A stretch of DNA of 64,000 bases from Corallium rubrum (taxonomy: Eukaryota; Cnidaria; Anthozoa; Scleralcyonacea; Coralliidae). The stretch is taken from the NCBI GenBank assembly GCA_964035015.1, contig OZ036008.1:11113692-11177691 (forward strand), read 5' to 3'. Shown in pieces: positions 51,560 to 62,450 of this stretch. The notes under the pieces were generated by a model, which made no database searches, was not told the origin of the DNA, and worked only from the letters and a program-made list of their open reading frames with translations. The first letter of the stretch is position 1. Each line of letters starts with the position of its first letter. The position numbers and the translations under genes are program-made.

Positions 51560-52151
51560 TGCATGAGTCAATGTAAACCCCGACCCCCCCCCCCCTCCCG
51601 GGACAAGGTGGGGGTTAATAGGGGATTGGTAGGGGATTTAGACCAGTGAACATTCCCAAGGGGGTAGGGGATTTGTAGTCTGCGATAGCAGACTGTTCTG
51701 GCGCTTCCAGGGGGGAGCGGTCGAGCAGCAGTTTTTAGGGATTTGAAGCTGTTAGAATTTATTTGTCCCGAGGGTACCGGCATTGGGTAGGGATTAGTAA
51801 TGAGCCTGTTGTTGATATTTCAGCGGTTGTTCATCTCAAGTAGCGTTTTTGTATGGTCTAGCGCGCGTGTAAAATCGCCAAACTTTGAGTCAAAGACAAA
51901 GCTTTTTGATAAGATTGACAGGTATGTGTGTTTAATATTTAAATCGCTAAATTTGTGAAACTATGTCTTAATAGCGTTTAAAAACTCTTAATTTTTTGAC
52001 TGCAGGCCCCAGGTATAAGGGGCATTTTATGACATTTGGAGGCATAAAGTATCGCCAGAATGTGGCATTTGTAAATATTAGAAAAAGGTCAAAATCAAAT
52101 CCCCACCTTGTCCCGGGGTGGGGTGGGTCGGGGTTTACATTGACTCATGCA
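51560..52151. mobile_element. PIF/Harbinger-like MITE, copy 1
   Basis: The ends TGCATGAGTCAATGTAAACC and its complement are flanked by TAA on both sides, the 3-bp TWA target of PIF/Harbinger. A second copy, in the opposite orientation, lies at 57898-58434. This copy has an extra segment at about 51675-51735 (GTAGTCTGCGATAGCAGAC and following) that the other lacks. Confidence 0.8.
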
Positions 52152-52195
52152 TAATAATTATGGTACAAGAAGTAAATTTTTATATCACGCCGAAA

Positions 52196-52843
52196 GCCCA
52201 TCCCTCCTTCTTTGTTGTCTGAAAGTTTCAGAGCCAATAAGTAGTTATCTACTCGCTTCCTGTAGTCATTTTTAAAGAGGCAACATCAAAATTTGAACTT
52301 GTCCAAATTATGTATGTGCTACGTCAAGATTTGGAAATCTTCTCCTAAAGGCTTCCCTTGTCCTTGTTGGGCTTCTTGATTCATGATAGGAAAGCACCAT
52401 GAATGCTCTTTCCTCGGGAGTGAATTGTTGTCCAACCATCTTAAGACGGATGAATTAGTCGGTGCACTTCTGCCTTCATGGTGTCTACATGGCAAACTCT
52501 CATGAGTATTGTAATTACCCCAAGGAACCCCACATGATTTGATGCCGCATTGCTTCATTTGGAATCAGATTTTATTCCCCTGTGGTCAGTTTTCACATGC
52601 ATATGTATTCGAACTTGTATTCCGCACTCAAACAAAGCTATGGTCAAAAACGGGATGGGCGACATTCGTTTGGGACACCCTGTATTTTTCCAAATCTGTA
52701 GGTAGCATAGATAATTTGCATAATTTGGACAAGTTCAAATTTTGATGTTGCCTCTTTAAATGACTCTCCAGGAAGCGAGTAGATAACTATTTAGCTCTGA
52801 AAATTTCAGACAACAAAGAAGGAATGATGGGCTTTCGGCGTGT
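52196..52843. mobile_element. Element with about 145-bp terminal inverted repeats
   Basis: The ends CACGCCGAAAGCCCATCCCT / AATGATGGGCTTTCGGCGTG continue inward through TAGTTATCTACTCGCTTCCT and AAGAGGCAACATCAAAATTT to AATTTGGACAAGTTC, all mirrored on the right. The inside (about 52345-52700) has an open minus-strand frame of 79 codons that I do not recognise. The family is not clear. Confidence 0.7.
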
Positions 52844-52955
52844 GACGTCTTCTATAATCTATTATTATATAGATGCGAGTGTTTTGCTAGGAAATATACA
52901 GTGTCGTATTTATGACGTCATTTAGAATTTTACCGCTTTTTGCATAAAAAGAACA

Positions 52956-53026
52956 TTACACGGTGGCTTGAAGATATGAATTTTAACTTCTCGTGGTAAA
53001 ATTCATATCTTCGCACCGCCGTGTAA
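52956..53026. repeat. Hairpin, TTACACGGTGGC / GCACCGCCGTGTAA
   Basis: Arms of about 30 bp with a GAAGATATGAATTTTA inner stem and a short CTTCTCGTGG loop. It is a small foldback with no coding capacity. Confidence 0.75.
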
Positions 53027-53376
53027 TATCCTCTATTTACAGTAACACATACATAAAAGAAGAAACTCTGACGTGGTGTGACGCCATCTGTGTGTCCCAC
53101 CAATAATGAAAATGTACACACGTGTTACCGTATGGAGTTATATAAAACTAACTAAAAATACTTATCTACAATAGAGAGCGATTTTCCCCGGTTGGAAACT
53201 CTCCAATATATCATATAATCATAGTGAACATAACGTGATAATGTGTGTAATGAGACATCCGTGTAACATAAACGAAATAGTGTTAAGTTTTATACTGTAC
53301 TGTAATAAAGGAGTCAAGACTGAATTGGAAATATGATAGGCAAATGGCAATGTTATTGTTTTCGCAAGGAACACTA

Positions 53377-53618
53377 CCGTAGAATCCCGAAACTGAGCGG
53401 CCCAGGGGCCGCTACTTTTGGGTGGTAAAATACGTTAACATACTGTGGGAATATTCTTCTTTGTTCTTTCCTATTTACCACATTTAATATGCTTTAGTTT
53501 TTCCTTATGCCATTTCAACTCTGACTGTTATACACTTTGGTACGTTGATAGTTGAAACTTAACACTTTCGAGTTAATCAAGCGATGACTTGGGGGCCGCT
53601 ACTTTCGGGATTCTACGG
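53377..53618. mobile_element. Tc1/mariner-type MITE (CCGTAGAATCCCGAAA ends)
   Basis: A 242-bp unit with inverted ends CCGTAGAATCCCGAAA / TTTCGGGATTCTACGG, flanked by TA (53375-53376, 53619-53620). Inner words GGGCCGCTACTTT are repeated in direct orientation at both ends. Confidence 0.78.
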
Positions 53619-54016
53619 TATTTATTTAATGAAAACACAGTTTATATTCTAATGGCAAATTTCCCCAGAGAAATTTCCAAGAAATTTCCCGCTTTTAAAT
53701 ACCATTCTAATAATCAAATTATTCATTTGAAAGATCGTTCGATATTGCTAGGACTACTGTAGAGATAACAAAGAATATATTTGAGAATTAATTAATTGTC
53801 GTAAAATTTGAATTTTAGATTTCATTCAATAGTAAATGTTGTGACAATTACAAACGTTCTGAAACAAAAGCATCGCAACACGGGCCGTACGTGGTACGAA
53901 GATAAATCGGGCGGGAGTATACACGTAGAGACGTCGCGGAACGGCTATATTCCAACTGTTGGGAATTCTCAATGAGGAGAAACAAAATGGTGAACAGTCT
54001 ATAGAGTGTTATTGGC

Positions 54017-55801
54017 ATGTCTCCGTGTGGCGTATTATCACTAATCAATTTATCCTCGGTGTTTTTGTATATCCTTGTGTTATCTTGTTGTCTGGGATCG
54101 TCGCTGTGCACGGACAAAGGCCACAGAGCGGACAGTACTAGACGTAGCAGTAGTACTAGTAGTGGAAATAAATCTGAAGCGTCGTTTGGCTTGAGTGTTG
54201 AGCAGGGAAGGTTAATATGTGCTGAGTATGGCGAATTATTAAACATCAGTTGCAGTGTGAGAGCAAGCAACGACAAGACCGTCAATTCTTGGTCGATTTC
54301 ATGGCTCTCCGAAGGAGCGAGTCTCTCAAACCTCAGAGAAACAATAACATTAACAAACAATTCGGTTAAAACCTCTGGTTTTAGTGTTCTTGTCGATTGG
54401 TCGTCGAACGAGAAAGTCTTCACGTGTCTTGCCAAGTCAAGTGGAACGGAGAGTCGTGACGGTCAACAAATTTTAAACGAGTCGGTCGTCGTTCGATTAA
54501 ATCCACAGCCGGTGAACATAACGGGAGCAAGATTCATAGAAACGATTCGGGGACAAATCGTGGAAGTTTTTTGGAAACCTATTGAGCGAAATCAGTCAGT
54601 GATTTATACTTTGAAGTATTGCCTGGATTACACCGAAGATGATTTAGGACCCATCTGCCCAAATTATAGCATTCTTGAAAGTCAATGCCAGTTTCGTGAA
54701 AGGGATTACTACGGGGTGCCAGCTACAGCTGGAATGACGTGTAATGCGTCTCTTAGTTACGAACATACAGCGCCACTATCTGTTCCGCACGTATTAAACG
54801 TTGTTAGCAATCGTTCAGGATGCCAAAGTCAGGGTTCGACACGCAACTTTGAGCTGGCCAGATTTGCCGAACCAAATATTGATTTACTTGTCATGATACC
54901 ACATCCTGTTGAAGATGTTCAGATTCTAGTTACCAGTCAGCGCATAGTGAGGTTGTCATGGTCTTATCCGTCCTTATTAGGCCTTAGAGAATATTCTGTG
55001 GAGTACAACTGCTCGAACAACAACATAACCTCGCTAGGAATAAGCTCCAAAACACATATCAATTTAAGCAGCAAGGCTTTATATTCTTATCGCCCATATG
55101 CCTTATGTCGATTTTGCGTAAAAGCAAGATTTCAAATACACCACGGAGGCAGTGATGCCTTCTCCGAGCCAGTTTGCAGAGAGACGAGGTTGCATGAAGA
55201 GATCCCGAGTGACGCCCCAAAAATAACATGCCGCGGGGAAGGTTGCGAAACGACCAGCGACGACGTCGCGCGAAACGTGACCGTCACGTGGACCCTGCCA
55301 CCGCGAGAGTCCTGGAATGGAGTTCTAGAAAACGTGACGGTAGTTTATCGCCGCAGTAACAACCGGTCTAAAGACATGGAAGTTTCTGAAACTAATATCA
55401 CCAAGGGTGCGACCGTATTGAGGGGACTGGAAAAAGACAGCAGTTATATTGTCGCGATGACAGCCTGTAATAAAGAGGGTTGCAGTCGGCAAGGCAACGG
55501 GATGGCCATCTCAGCTCAGCCACCCAAGCGTGCGTTAAGCCTTGCGAAGGCGTCCGCTGGAAAAGATAGGCGGTTGCCTTGGGCATTGGGTGTTGGTGTT
55601 TTCTTGGCTCTCTTGGTGTTAGGTTTGATTATTGCGGCAATTGTAATCAAGATGAAACGTAGAGACGAAAGAGACACTAGAGAGCCTCTACCCGATCTAC
55701 AAGCGCCAGAAGATTACGACAATCCTGATACCAGAACAAATGAATACGTCAATCTCGAAGACAAACGACAGGGACAGGAGAATGTTGCGTCGGACGTTTA
55801 A
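54017..55801 (+). CDS. Single-pass receptor, class I cytokine-receptor-like
   Basis: Intronless, 594 residues. A signal peptide lies at about 6-31 and a Ser-rich linker at 40-56. An Ig-like domain follows (C79, W96, C137), then a first fibronectin-III-type module with extra cysteines (C202, C214, C224, C242, about 164-290). A second module (about 296-392) ends GGSDAFSEPVC, placed like a degenerate WSXWS box, and a third spans about 399-500. The transmembrane helix is at 521-544, and a 50-residue tail follows. There are many N-glycosylation sites. The order Ig, cytokine-receptor module, fibronectin, membrane resembles the gp130/Domeless group, but sequence support is modest. The tail has two YxN sites (Y567 in YDNP, Y577 in YVNL) of the type bound by Grb2 SH2 domains, and no clear Box1 for JAK. 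A generic Ig/FN3 receptor is the alternative. Confidence 0.72.
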   Translation: MSPCGVLSLINLSSVFLYILVLSCCLGSSLCTDKGHRADSTRRSSSTSSGNKSEASFGLSVEQGRLICAEYGELLNISCSVRASNDKTVNSWSISWLSEGASLSNLRETITLTNNSVKTSGFSVLVDWSSNEKVFTCLAKSSGTESRDGQQILNESVVVRLNPQPVNITGARFIETIRGQIVEVFWKPIERNQSVIYTLKYCLDYTEDDLGPICPNYSILESQCQFRERDYYGVPATAGMTCNASLSYEHTAPLSVPHVLNVVSNRSGCQSQGSTRNFELARFAEPNIDLLVMIPHPVEDVQILVTSQRIVRLSWSYPSLLGLREYSVEYNCSNNNITSLGISSKTHINLSSKALYSYRPYALCRFCVKARFQIHHGGSDAFSEPVCRETRLHEEIPSDAPKITCRGEGCETTSDDVARNVTVTWTLPPRESWNGVLENVTVVYRRSNNRSKDMEVSETNITKGATVLRGLEKDSSYIVAMTACNKEGCSRQGNGMAISAQPPKRALSLAKASAGKDRRLPWALGVGVFLALLVLGLIIAAIVIKMKRRDERDTREPLPDLQAPEDYDNPDTRTNEYVNLEDKRQGQENVASDV

Positions 55802-56828
55802 TGAAGGAGGATATATAGCTTCAACGGAAACGAATTAGACGTATAAAGGTTGGCCTTTAGCACCGTATTTGTAAAATCAAATGAAGCCTATTTGCAGCTG
55901 TTTGTTACGAAAGTTTTATTGAACTATTATTGTTCGAGCTTTCGTCGTTCTAACATCATCATCAGAAACTAGGAAGATCACTGTGCATGCTGAGTGCTGA
56001 ACCGACTTGACTACATCACGGGCGTTCCTTTAGAGTGTTCGCGAGTGGAATCTTATGAACAGCGTTTTTGTTTGTATCTTTCCTCTTAGCACGGCGCAAG
56101 TGGAACATCAGGAGAGGCTCTGCCTCTGGCGCAACAGAAACCCGAACTCCTAGATTCTGGCACTTTACGGGAATACGCATGCCTTTCATGAAATACATTG
56201 TTCATTTTTATTGGTTCTTTAAATATACAAGTACGGTATTGCGGTGCCCTGAAAGTTACCTGCGCGCGCAGCTTTATATTCTGCGTGTGATTTCGTTCGT
56301 TCGTTAGGAATCAATAGCAAGCAACATTTTTGACGCGACATTTTTAACGCGAGGTTTTGAACGCCACAGGGCTCCGCTTTTTAGCACAAGTTTCAGTTTG
56401 ACAAGTTTTAATTGCCCGTGTGTACGAGCCACGAAGAAATCTGATAAGTTTTTCCTTGATAAGTCTCCTTGTTGAAAAGCTGGCATGCCATATCGCGAAA
56501 ATTGCCGGTGTATACGACATGTCAAGTAAAAAATTGATGACCGTTCACACCGAGTAGGAAGACGAGTCTTTAGTATTTTATTCTGGCTAACGCCAGACGA
56601 TTTTATTCAGCACAGGGAGAGGTCCAGGCCTCAAAGTGTTAAGGGCGATTTGTCAAGGAAACATTGTTGACCTGTACATACGAGCAAGTTTCTTTGGCAA
56701 GAATTCATTGTTTAAAACTAATGAATCAGATATCATGAAATTTGAATGGTTCCAAAGTCCAACCAATCCGCTTTATTTGTCATGTAGTGTGATAAAAGTA
56801 GTGTGCTGCGTAGGCAGTGTAGAAACAA
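55802..56828. other. Intergenic region, no gene recognised
   Basis: It holds the 3' flank of the receptor gene. I see only short frames and scattered GCGC-rich words. No RNA gene or element can be supported. Confidence 0.5.
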
Positions 56829-56930
56829 TCGAAATATAGTAAGGTTAGATATACTGCCAAAACAGAGAACGTAGGAGTCTAACGTTTCGAGCGAAGGCCC
56901 GGCCTTCGTCAGAGAAAAACGTTTCTCAGA
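56829..56930. repeat. Dispersed repeat fragment shared with 44311-44345 and 44651-44729
   Basis: ATCGAAATATAGTAAGGTTAG is shared with 44318 and ACGTTTCGAGCGAAGGCCC with the hairpin at 44651. These are probably two ends of one old element, kept together here and split there by the MITE at 44347-44643. Confidence 0.5.
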
Positions 56931-57087
56931 GAGAAGCGTAGTGTCCATGCACAGTCCTAGGTAACAAGGGGGGTGGGACAAAAATGATCTCCTTGGTTCC
57001 GCGGCAATCTCAGACACTTAGGGCCAATCAGTGAGCTCTATCTATATCTAACTGGAGTGACATCTTCCGCTGCCAAACGTTTTGCGC

Positions 57088-57425
57088 ATGGGCGACGTCC
57101 GAGCTCGCACCTCAAAAAAAGAGCGGGAAAACACTGAAATATTTGGACTGGTCGGAGATTCTGACACAAAGTTAAAATTACAAGCATACTACCAAAATGA
57201 TAAGGTAGGTAATTTGTGTGTGGTTTCTTTGTCAATATTGTAACATATTCTGAAATGACCCATTCGTAATTTTCATTACCCTTTTTTTAAAACACAAATG
57301 AATGGTCGAGTCTTACTTAGTCTTCACTGTCTGGTTGTTGTCGCCACGGCTAGTTCACACTTCTCTTGCAATGTTTACTCTAGTGAATTCACGCATGCGC
57401 AAACGTTTGGCAGCCGTGTTGTTCA
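57088..57425. repeat. Dispersed repeat, copy B
   Basis: GCGACGTCCGAGCTCG plus an AAGAGCGGGAAAACACTGAA stretch and the block shared with 1-250. Copy C at 60264-60562 has the same order, so the full repeat is at least 330 bp and the copy at the left window edge is cut by the edge. Confidence 0.65.
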
Positions 57426-57497
57426 AGTCTGATTTGGTCAAAAGACCGCGTAGAGAAGACTGGAACTATACGTACTTTAGGCCTACATGGCCGCCAT

Positions 57498-57806
57498 GTT
57501 TGACCATAGTCAATCGAGATATGGTCTGGAGTCAGCTAAAGTCTTTGGTCTATCTTTTTGTTCGCCTGTATGCATTTCTGTGCACGGTCACTGAACATAT
57601 TGTATTTTAGTATAATGAACGAATTGTTCAATAGCAACGTTTCAGTTCAATCACTCAACCGTGCTATTTAAATATTAATACACCTAAAACAAAGGATGCG
57701 CACGGTGTAAGGTACGGTTCAACATAAAATCACAGCTCATTATAGGCGCTTTGAAGTTTGCCGAGTTTCCAGACCATGATATCTCGATTGACTAGGGTTT
57801 GACTTC
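57498..57806. repeat. Inverted repeat around GACCATAGTCAATCGAGATA
   Basis: The left arm (57498-57528) and right arm (57769-57803, ATATCTCGATTGACTAGGGT) are imperfect complements. ATGGCCGCCATGTTTGACC on the left has a partner near 57855. It is probably an old MITE. Confidence 0.45.
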
Positions 57807-57897
57807 AATCTTTGCCTGGTGAATGAACAGCAGACATAAATACACTACAATGAAATGGCGGCCATATTGGTGTACATCTTTATCCTATGGGAATTTA

Positions 57898-58434
57898 TGC
57901 ATGAGTCAATGTAAACCCCGACCCACCCCACCCCGGGACAAGGTGGGGATTTGATTTTGACCTTTTTCTAATATTTACAAATGCCCCACATTCTGGCGAT
58001 ACTTTATGCCTCCAAATGTCGTAAAATGCCCCCTATACCTGGGGCCTGCAGTCAAAAAATGAAGAGTTTTTAAACACTATTAAGACATAGTTTCACAAAT
58101 TTAGCGATTTAAATATTAAACACACATACCTGTCAATGTTATCAAAAAGCTTTGTCTTTGAACTCAAAGTTTGACGATTTTACACGCGCGCTAGACCATA
58201 CAAAAACGCTACTTGAGATGAACAACCGCTGAAATATCAACAACAGGCTCATTACTAATCCCTACCCAATGCCCGTACCCTAGGGACAAATAAACTCTAA
58301 AAGCTTCAAATCCCCTACCCCCTTGGGAATGTTCACTGGTCTAAATCCCCTACCAATCCCCTATTAACCCCCACCTTGTCCCGGGGTGGTGGGGGGGGGG
58401 GGGGTTGGGGTTGGGGTTTACATTGACTCATGCA
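57898..58434. mobile_element. PIF/Harbinger-like MITE, copy 2 (opposite orientation)
   Basis: TGCATGAGTCAATGTAAACC ends, flanked by TTA on both sides. The inside is the reverse complement of 51560-52151 minus one roughly 60-bp segment. Confidence 0.8.
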
Positions 58435-58545
58435 TTAGCAATTCTTATTCAAATATTTCGTATTGTTATATAGCTAGAGTTTCAATGGATGCAACGATGA
58501 CTGTTGGTTTGTGGTTACGTGACCATAGCTAAATTTCAATGTCTA

Positions 58546-59020
58546 CCGAGCGGGCAATAATTGAGAACTTATTGCCTGCTTGGTCAATAAGTTTTCAATT
58601 GTTGTCCGCTGGAACTTTGAACTCTTCACGGCATCCTATAAACAAACGTTTGTTTGGTACGAAAAAAAGAATATTTATAGGTCTTCAAAGCATGTGTGAA
58701 GATTAACTGGAGAAATGTATTGAGCTGTTTTTTTGTTCTGAGACTCATATTTGTTTGGTTGAAGTGAAATTACGGAGCCAGGCGAAATGTTTTGGTAAGT
58801 CTTAGCGTTTGTCTTTTCTGTACTTTCCCTTGATAAACGTCGAAATTATTCAGCGAAACTCAAGCTATATAACAAAACACTTAATGTCTGCTCGCTCGGG
58901 AAACAGTTAGTTTTGTTTTCCCTCGAGTCTCGATGTTTCCCTCGACTTCGTCTTGGAAAATATGAAGACTCCCGGGAAAACAAAACTAACTGTTTCCCTC
59001 GGGAGCAGACATTAAGTGTA
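58546..59020. repeat. AT-rich region with two inverted-repeat patches
   Basis: ACCGAGCGGGCAATAATTGA / TCAATTGTTGTCCGC lies near 58546-58610. ACTTAATGTCTGCTCGCTCG / CGGGAGCAGACATTAAGTGT lies at 58877-59020. Both look like small foldback elements. Confidence 0.5.
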
Positions 59021-59083
59021 TAGTATATAAGTAAAATTATAGTAATAACCAAAACTAATTAAAAAATATTAAAGTTTGCTTAC

Positions 59084-59173
59084 CGTGTAGCTAATGTTGT
59101 TATGAAGTCGTTCTATTGTGCATTCATCCTCCCATTCTTCAAATCCGAAGTGCTGAAATTTCGACCAACCCAT
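59084..59173 (-). CDS. Possible first exon of an unknown minus-strand gene
   Basis: ATG at 59171-59173 opens a 30-codon frame (MGWSKFQHFGFEEWEDECTI and following) that ends in ACG|GTAAGC. I see no second exon with confidence and cannot name the product. The amino-acid mix looks protein-like and the donor is good, but this is one short exon only. It lies head to head with the candidate at 59219. Confidence 0.3.
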
Positions 59174-59218
59174 TTTGGGATACAGCCAGATTTAAATAGA
59201 AGGGTGCACACTTTGATC

Positions 59219-59322
59219 ATGGACTCGCACAACCACTCCACAACCAGTAGCCAAAATTCGACGTTAATGGCACCGTCTCGCCCCAGAACTTCATCCAAGC
59301 AAAGAAAAGACATTCCTTCTCA
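59219..59322 (+). CDS. Possible first exon of an unknown plus-strand gene
   Basis: ATG at 59219 opens a Ser/Thr-rich frame (MDSHNHSTTSSQNSTLMAPS and following, about 35 codons) ending in CTTCTCAG|GTAAAC, a strong donor. No continuation is recognised before 62450. Its ATG is only about 45 bp from the divergent ATG at 59173, so a shared promoter or a chance open frame are both possible. Confidence 0.3.
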
Positions 59323-59496
59323 GGTAAACTATTTGTATTCAACACGCTTTTCACAGTGTCTCAGAAAAACCCCAAACTATTCGAATTTTGTCTTTCTCCA
59401 ACACCGTGATTCCACAACTTGGGACACCGAACGCAAACTGTTACTTCAGGTCAGCGATCACATTTGAAATTGTGTAATCTTAGTGGCTCCGTGGTA

Positions 59497-59895
59497 ACAT
59501 TTGACTTGAGGTCTTTAAAAAACTCAACGAGTTCGTGTTTTTTAGACCTTATATTCAAAAATGGACGCCGAATTAGAATATATGTGCATATAAATTAGCC
59601 CTTATGACCTCGTTTTAAAGTAAACATTCTTTTGAATTTCACACATGAAAACGAGTTCATAAGCTGGACATTTGACTTGAGGTCTTTAAAAAACTCAACG
59701 AGTTCGTGTTTTTTAGACCTTATTCAAAAATGGACGCCGAATTGGAATTTATGTGCATATAAATTAGCCCTTATGACCTCGTTTTAAAGTAAAAATTCTT
59801 TTGAATTTCACACATGAAAACGAGTTCATAAGGCCGGCTAATTTATATGTATACTAAAAGAATTTTAATTCGGCGGCCATTTTTGAATAAGGTCT
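59497..59895. repeat. 171-bp direct duplication plus inverted partial copy
   Basis: ACATTTGACTTGAGGTCTTT begins at 59497 and again at 59668, with the whole unit repeated. The segment 59836-59895 (GCTAATTTATATG through AATAAGGTCT) is the reverse complement of part of it. The unit ends AAAACGAGTTCATAAG. This is the footprint of a MITE with a tandem duplication. Confidence 0.75.
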
Positions 59896-60263
59896 ATTAC
59901 TTATTAATAATACACATGTAAAGGTTAGACAAATAAGGTTACATACCACTCATTGCTCCACTTTTCGAAGCTTCAACCGTTTAAAACTGCTTTGCTTCGT
60001 TCACTAAAACGTCAAACGTTTTACTCATAGCATCTAACCTCTTCTAGTCTTCTTGCAGGAACTTTAATGACAATATTAAAGCAAAATTCCTTCCGTATTT
60101 CATCGAAACGTTCTTCGACAAGTCTATGTTTTGGTCGCCATATTGGATTTTCTCGTGAACGAAAACCATCCTTCAAAATCCGCATAGGCATTTCATTGGC
60201 TTTCCGATAGATTCCGGTTGTTTATTAGCCAATCAAAATGCTTAACACGCATTGAAATTTGCG

Positions 60264-60562
60264 CGACGTCCGAGCTCGTCCTCGGACAAAGAGCGGGAAA
60301 ACACTGAAATATTTGGACTGGTCCGAAAAAGATGAGGTAGGTAATTTGTACATGGCTTCTTTGTCAATATTGTAACATATTCTGAATTTACCCCTTCATA
60401 ATTTTCTTTACCCTTTTTTTAAAACACAAATGAATAGTCGAGTCTTACTTAGTCTTCACCGCTGGTCTTCACTGTCTGGTTGTTGTCGCCACGGCTAGTT
60501 CCCACTTCTCTTACAATGTTTTCTCAGCGAATTGACGCATGCGCAAACGTTTGGCAGCGGAG
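60264..60562. repeat. Dispersed repeat, copy C
   Basis: Same order as copy B, with an extra small duplication (CTTCACCGCTGGTCTTCACT) near 60457. Confidence 0.65.
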
Positions 60563-61270
60563 TCTGCACTGTATCACATTAAAATTGCACTCCTCTCGAC
60601 CAATCAGGATGCAGTAATTTTATCATGTATATTATTGTATACATTAGAACCAGCGGACGAAACACCCCCCCCCCCTCCCGCAGGCTAACCTGCAAATTAA
60701 AATTATCCATAACCAAGTTCTTGTTCATTATCTTTGCCTTTCCTGGTTATTCAAGAGCTTATACAGCTAACAAAATGTTGACGAAATGTTGATAAGCGAG
60801 TTTGCCGCCATTGCCGAGAAAAATAACGAAAACATTGCTGAAAATAATGTACTGGCCAATAAAACAAAAAAACGCTAGCCAATGAGAACGCTTATATATT
60901 ACCTTTAATATAATTAATCGACCAATTCAAGTGTTTAACCACGGCTTCTCAAACTCATTAATAATTCATGAGGAAAACACAAAGGAAATCAGTACCGTGT
61001 CTGTAGTTTGGATATCGGAGGAAGAAATTACATAAATTAAGCAAACTTTCATCTTGATTTTCTCTTAAAATACTGATTTGTTTGAGATGCTATTCGCCTC
61101 GGTTTTAAACAAACGTCTCGGTGTTGGAATATCCTGATGAAACACTCCTCGTGCATGTATGCTACATTACATCAAAATACGAAAAAGCAAAGGAATCTTA
61201 GAAATTCATAAAATATTAATAATTTTGACAAAAATTGTTTTTCTAACTAAGATTTAGACTAAGAGTCTAA

Positions 61271-61445
61271 GACCCCGTTTACACGATGCCGCTACAATTT
61301 GAAAATGGAACAAAATCATGCCGGTATGCAAATACAGCAAAAAACATTTCATGTTATTTTTGTGCCGGTATCGTGTAAACGCAAGGCCTAAACGGCATGA
61401 TTTTGTTCCGTTTTCAAATTGTACCGGCATCGTGTAAATGGGGTC
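61271..61445. mobile_element. PIF/Harbinger-like MITE (GACCCCGTTTACACGATGCC ends)
   Basis: A 175-bp palindromic unit. The ends GACCCCGTTTACACGATGCC / GGCATCGTGTAAATGGGGTC are flanked by TAA on both sides. An inner pair AATTTGAAAATGGAACAAAA / TTTTGTTCCGTTTTCAAATT extends the stem. Confidence 0.75.
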
Positions 61446-61544
61446 TAAGTACTAACTATTTTAGAAATTTTAACGGAAAATAACACTCTAAAATATTTAA
61501 AAGCAAGCTATCAAGCTGGAGCGACTGTAAAATGTCAATTAAGT

Positions 61545-61843
61545 GCCTATATCATGATTGGAGACTTTACATATTTAGAGATAATATATCTTCCTTTTCT
61601 AAAGTTTCATCTTCATGAACTTTTTCGTTGTTAAAGTTGACAGAAGTGACGTCAAAAGAGGAATCTTAGTTTGAAGTGGTTTTTATATAGACAAATTCCT
61701 GCTTAGACGTCACTTCCGTCAACTTTGACGGGAAAAAAGTCGATGAAGGTGAAATTTTGGAAAAGGAAGATATATTAGAAATCTTCTCAGAAGGTTTCAA
61801 GTATCCTAAATATGTAAAATCCCCCACCATGATATATATAGGC
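61545..61843. mobile_element. MITE with imperfect terminal inverted repeats
   Basis: The ends GCCTATATCATGATTGGAGA / CCACCATGATATATATAGGC, with inner pairs AAAGTTGACAGAAGTGACGT / GACGTCACTTCCGTCAACTT, fold the whole 299 bp into one stem. Confidence 0.7.
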
Positions 61844-62356
61844 AATTTAATAGTTATCGTTTCAAAAATAAAGGCTATATCTTATCTTATCTTTATATTG
61901 GTTTTACCTACATCAGGAGACTGAAGAGAGTCGAACAAACACCTTGGTTTATTGACGGTACCCCAAAAGATGGCGGCAGTACATTTAATTAACCACAATA
62001 CTTTGCAACCCCAAATCACCTCAAATAACAACTAAACATTGTTTATCATGCTAAGATGGATTAAGTAAGCAAGATATTCATTCCTACTGGTCGTTGATCG
62101 TTTTAAAACCATATCTTCCAATAATTCTGCAAGGAACAATATTTACTGCACGCAAAGGTTTGTGGTTAAATGTACAAGTCGCCATCTTTTTCGGTACAGC
62201 CAATTACGAAACATATCATGTCCGACGACTTCTCGTCAATCAACTCCCGTCGCCTCTCATCGATCCTGCATCCTAGTCGAAATACGGAAGAAAGTTGAAG
62301 AAAGTACCAAGTCGAATCTCCTGGTTTGGCCGAGAGCAACGAAAGTCGAAACATCT

Positions 62357-62392
62357 CATGCATGCATGCATGCATGCATGCATGCATGCATG
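62357..62392. repeat. (CATG)n microsatellite
   Basis: A pure run of CATG units, fully self-complementary, about 60 bp from the end of the DUF229 gene. Confidence 0.9.
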
Positions 62393-62450
62393 TCTGACGA
62401 GTTCTCGTCACCTAAATTCAAAAATCTAAGGTTTAAAAAGCTCAAAAGTT

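Noticed and set aside
52319-52558. 79-codon minus-strand frame inside the terminal-inverted-repeat element, considered as a zinc-finger protein
   Set aside because: It has a few Cys and His but no recognisable spacing, and no second copy to test conservation.
57302-57610. 102-codon frame in the dispersed repeat
   Set aside because: The first part is shared with the repeat copies at the left edge and at 60.4 kb, where the frame is not kept. No domain seen.
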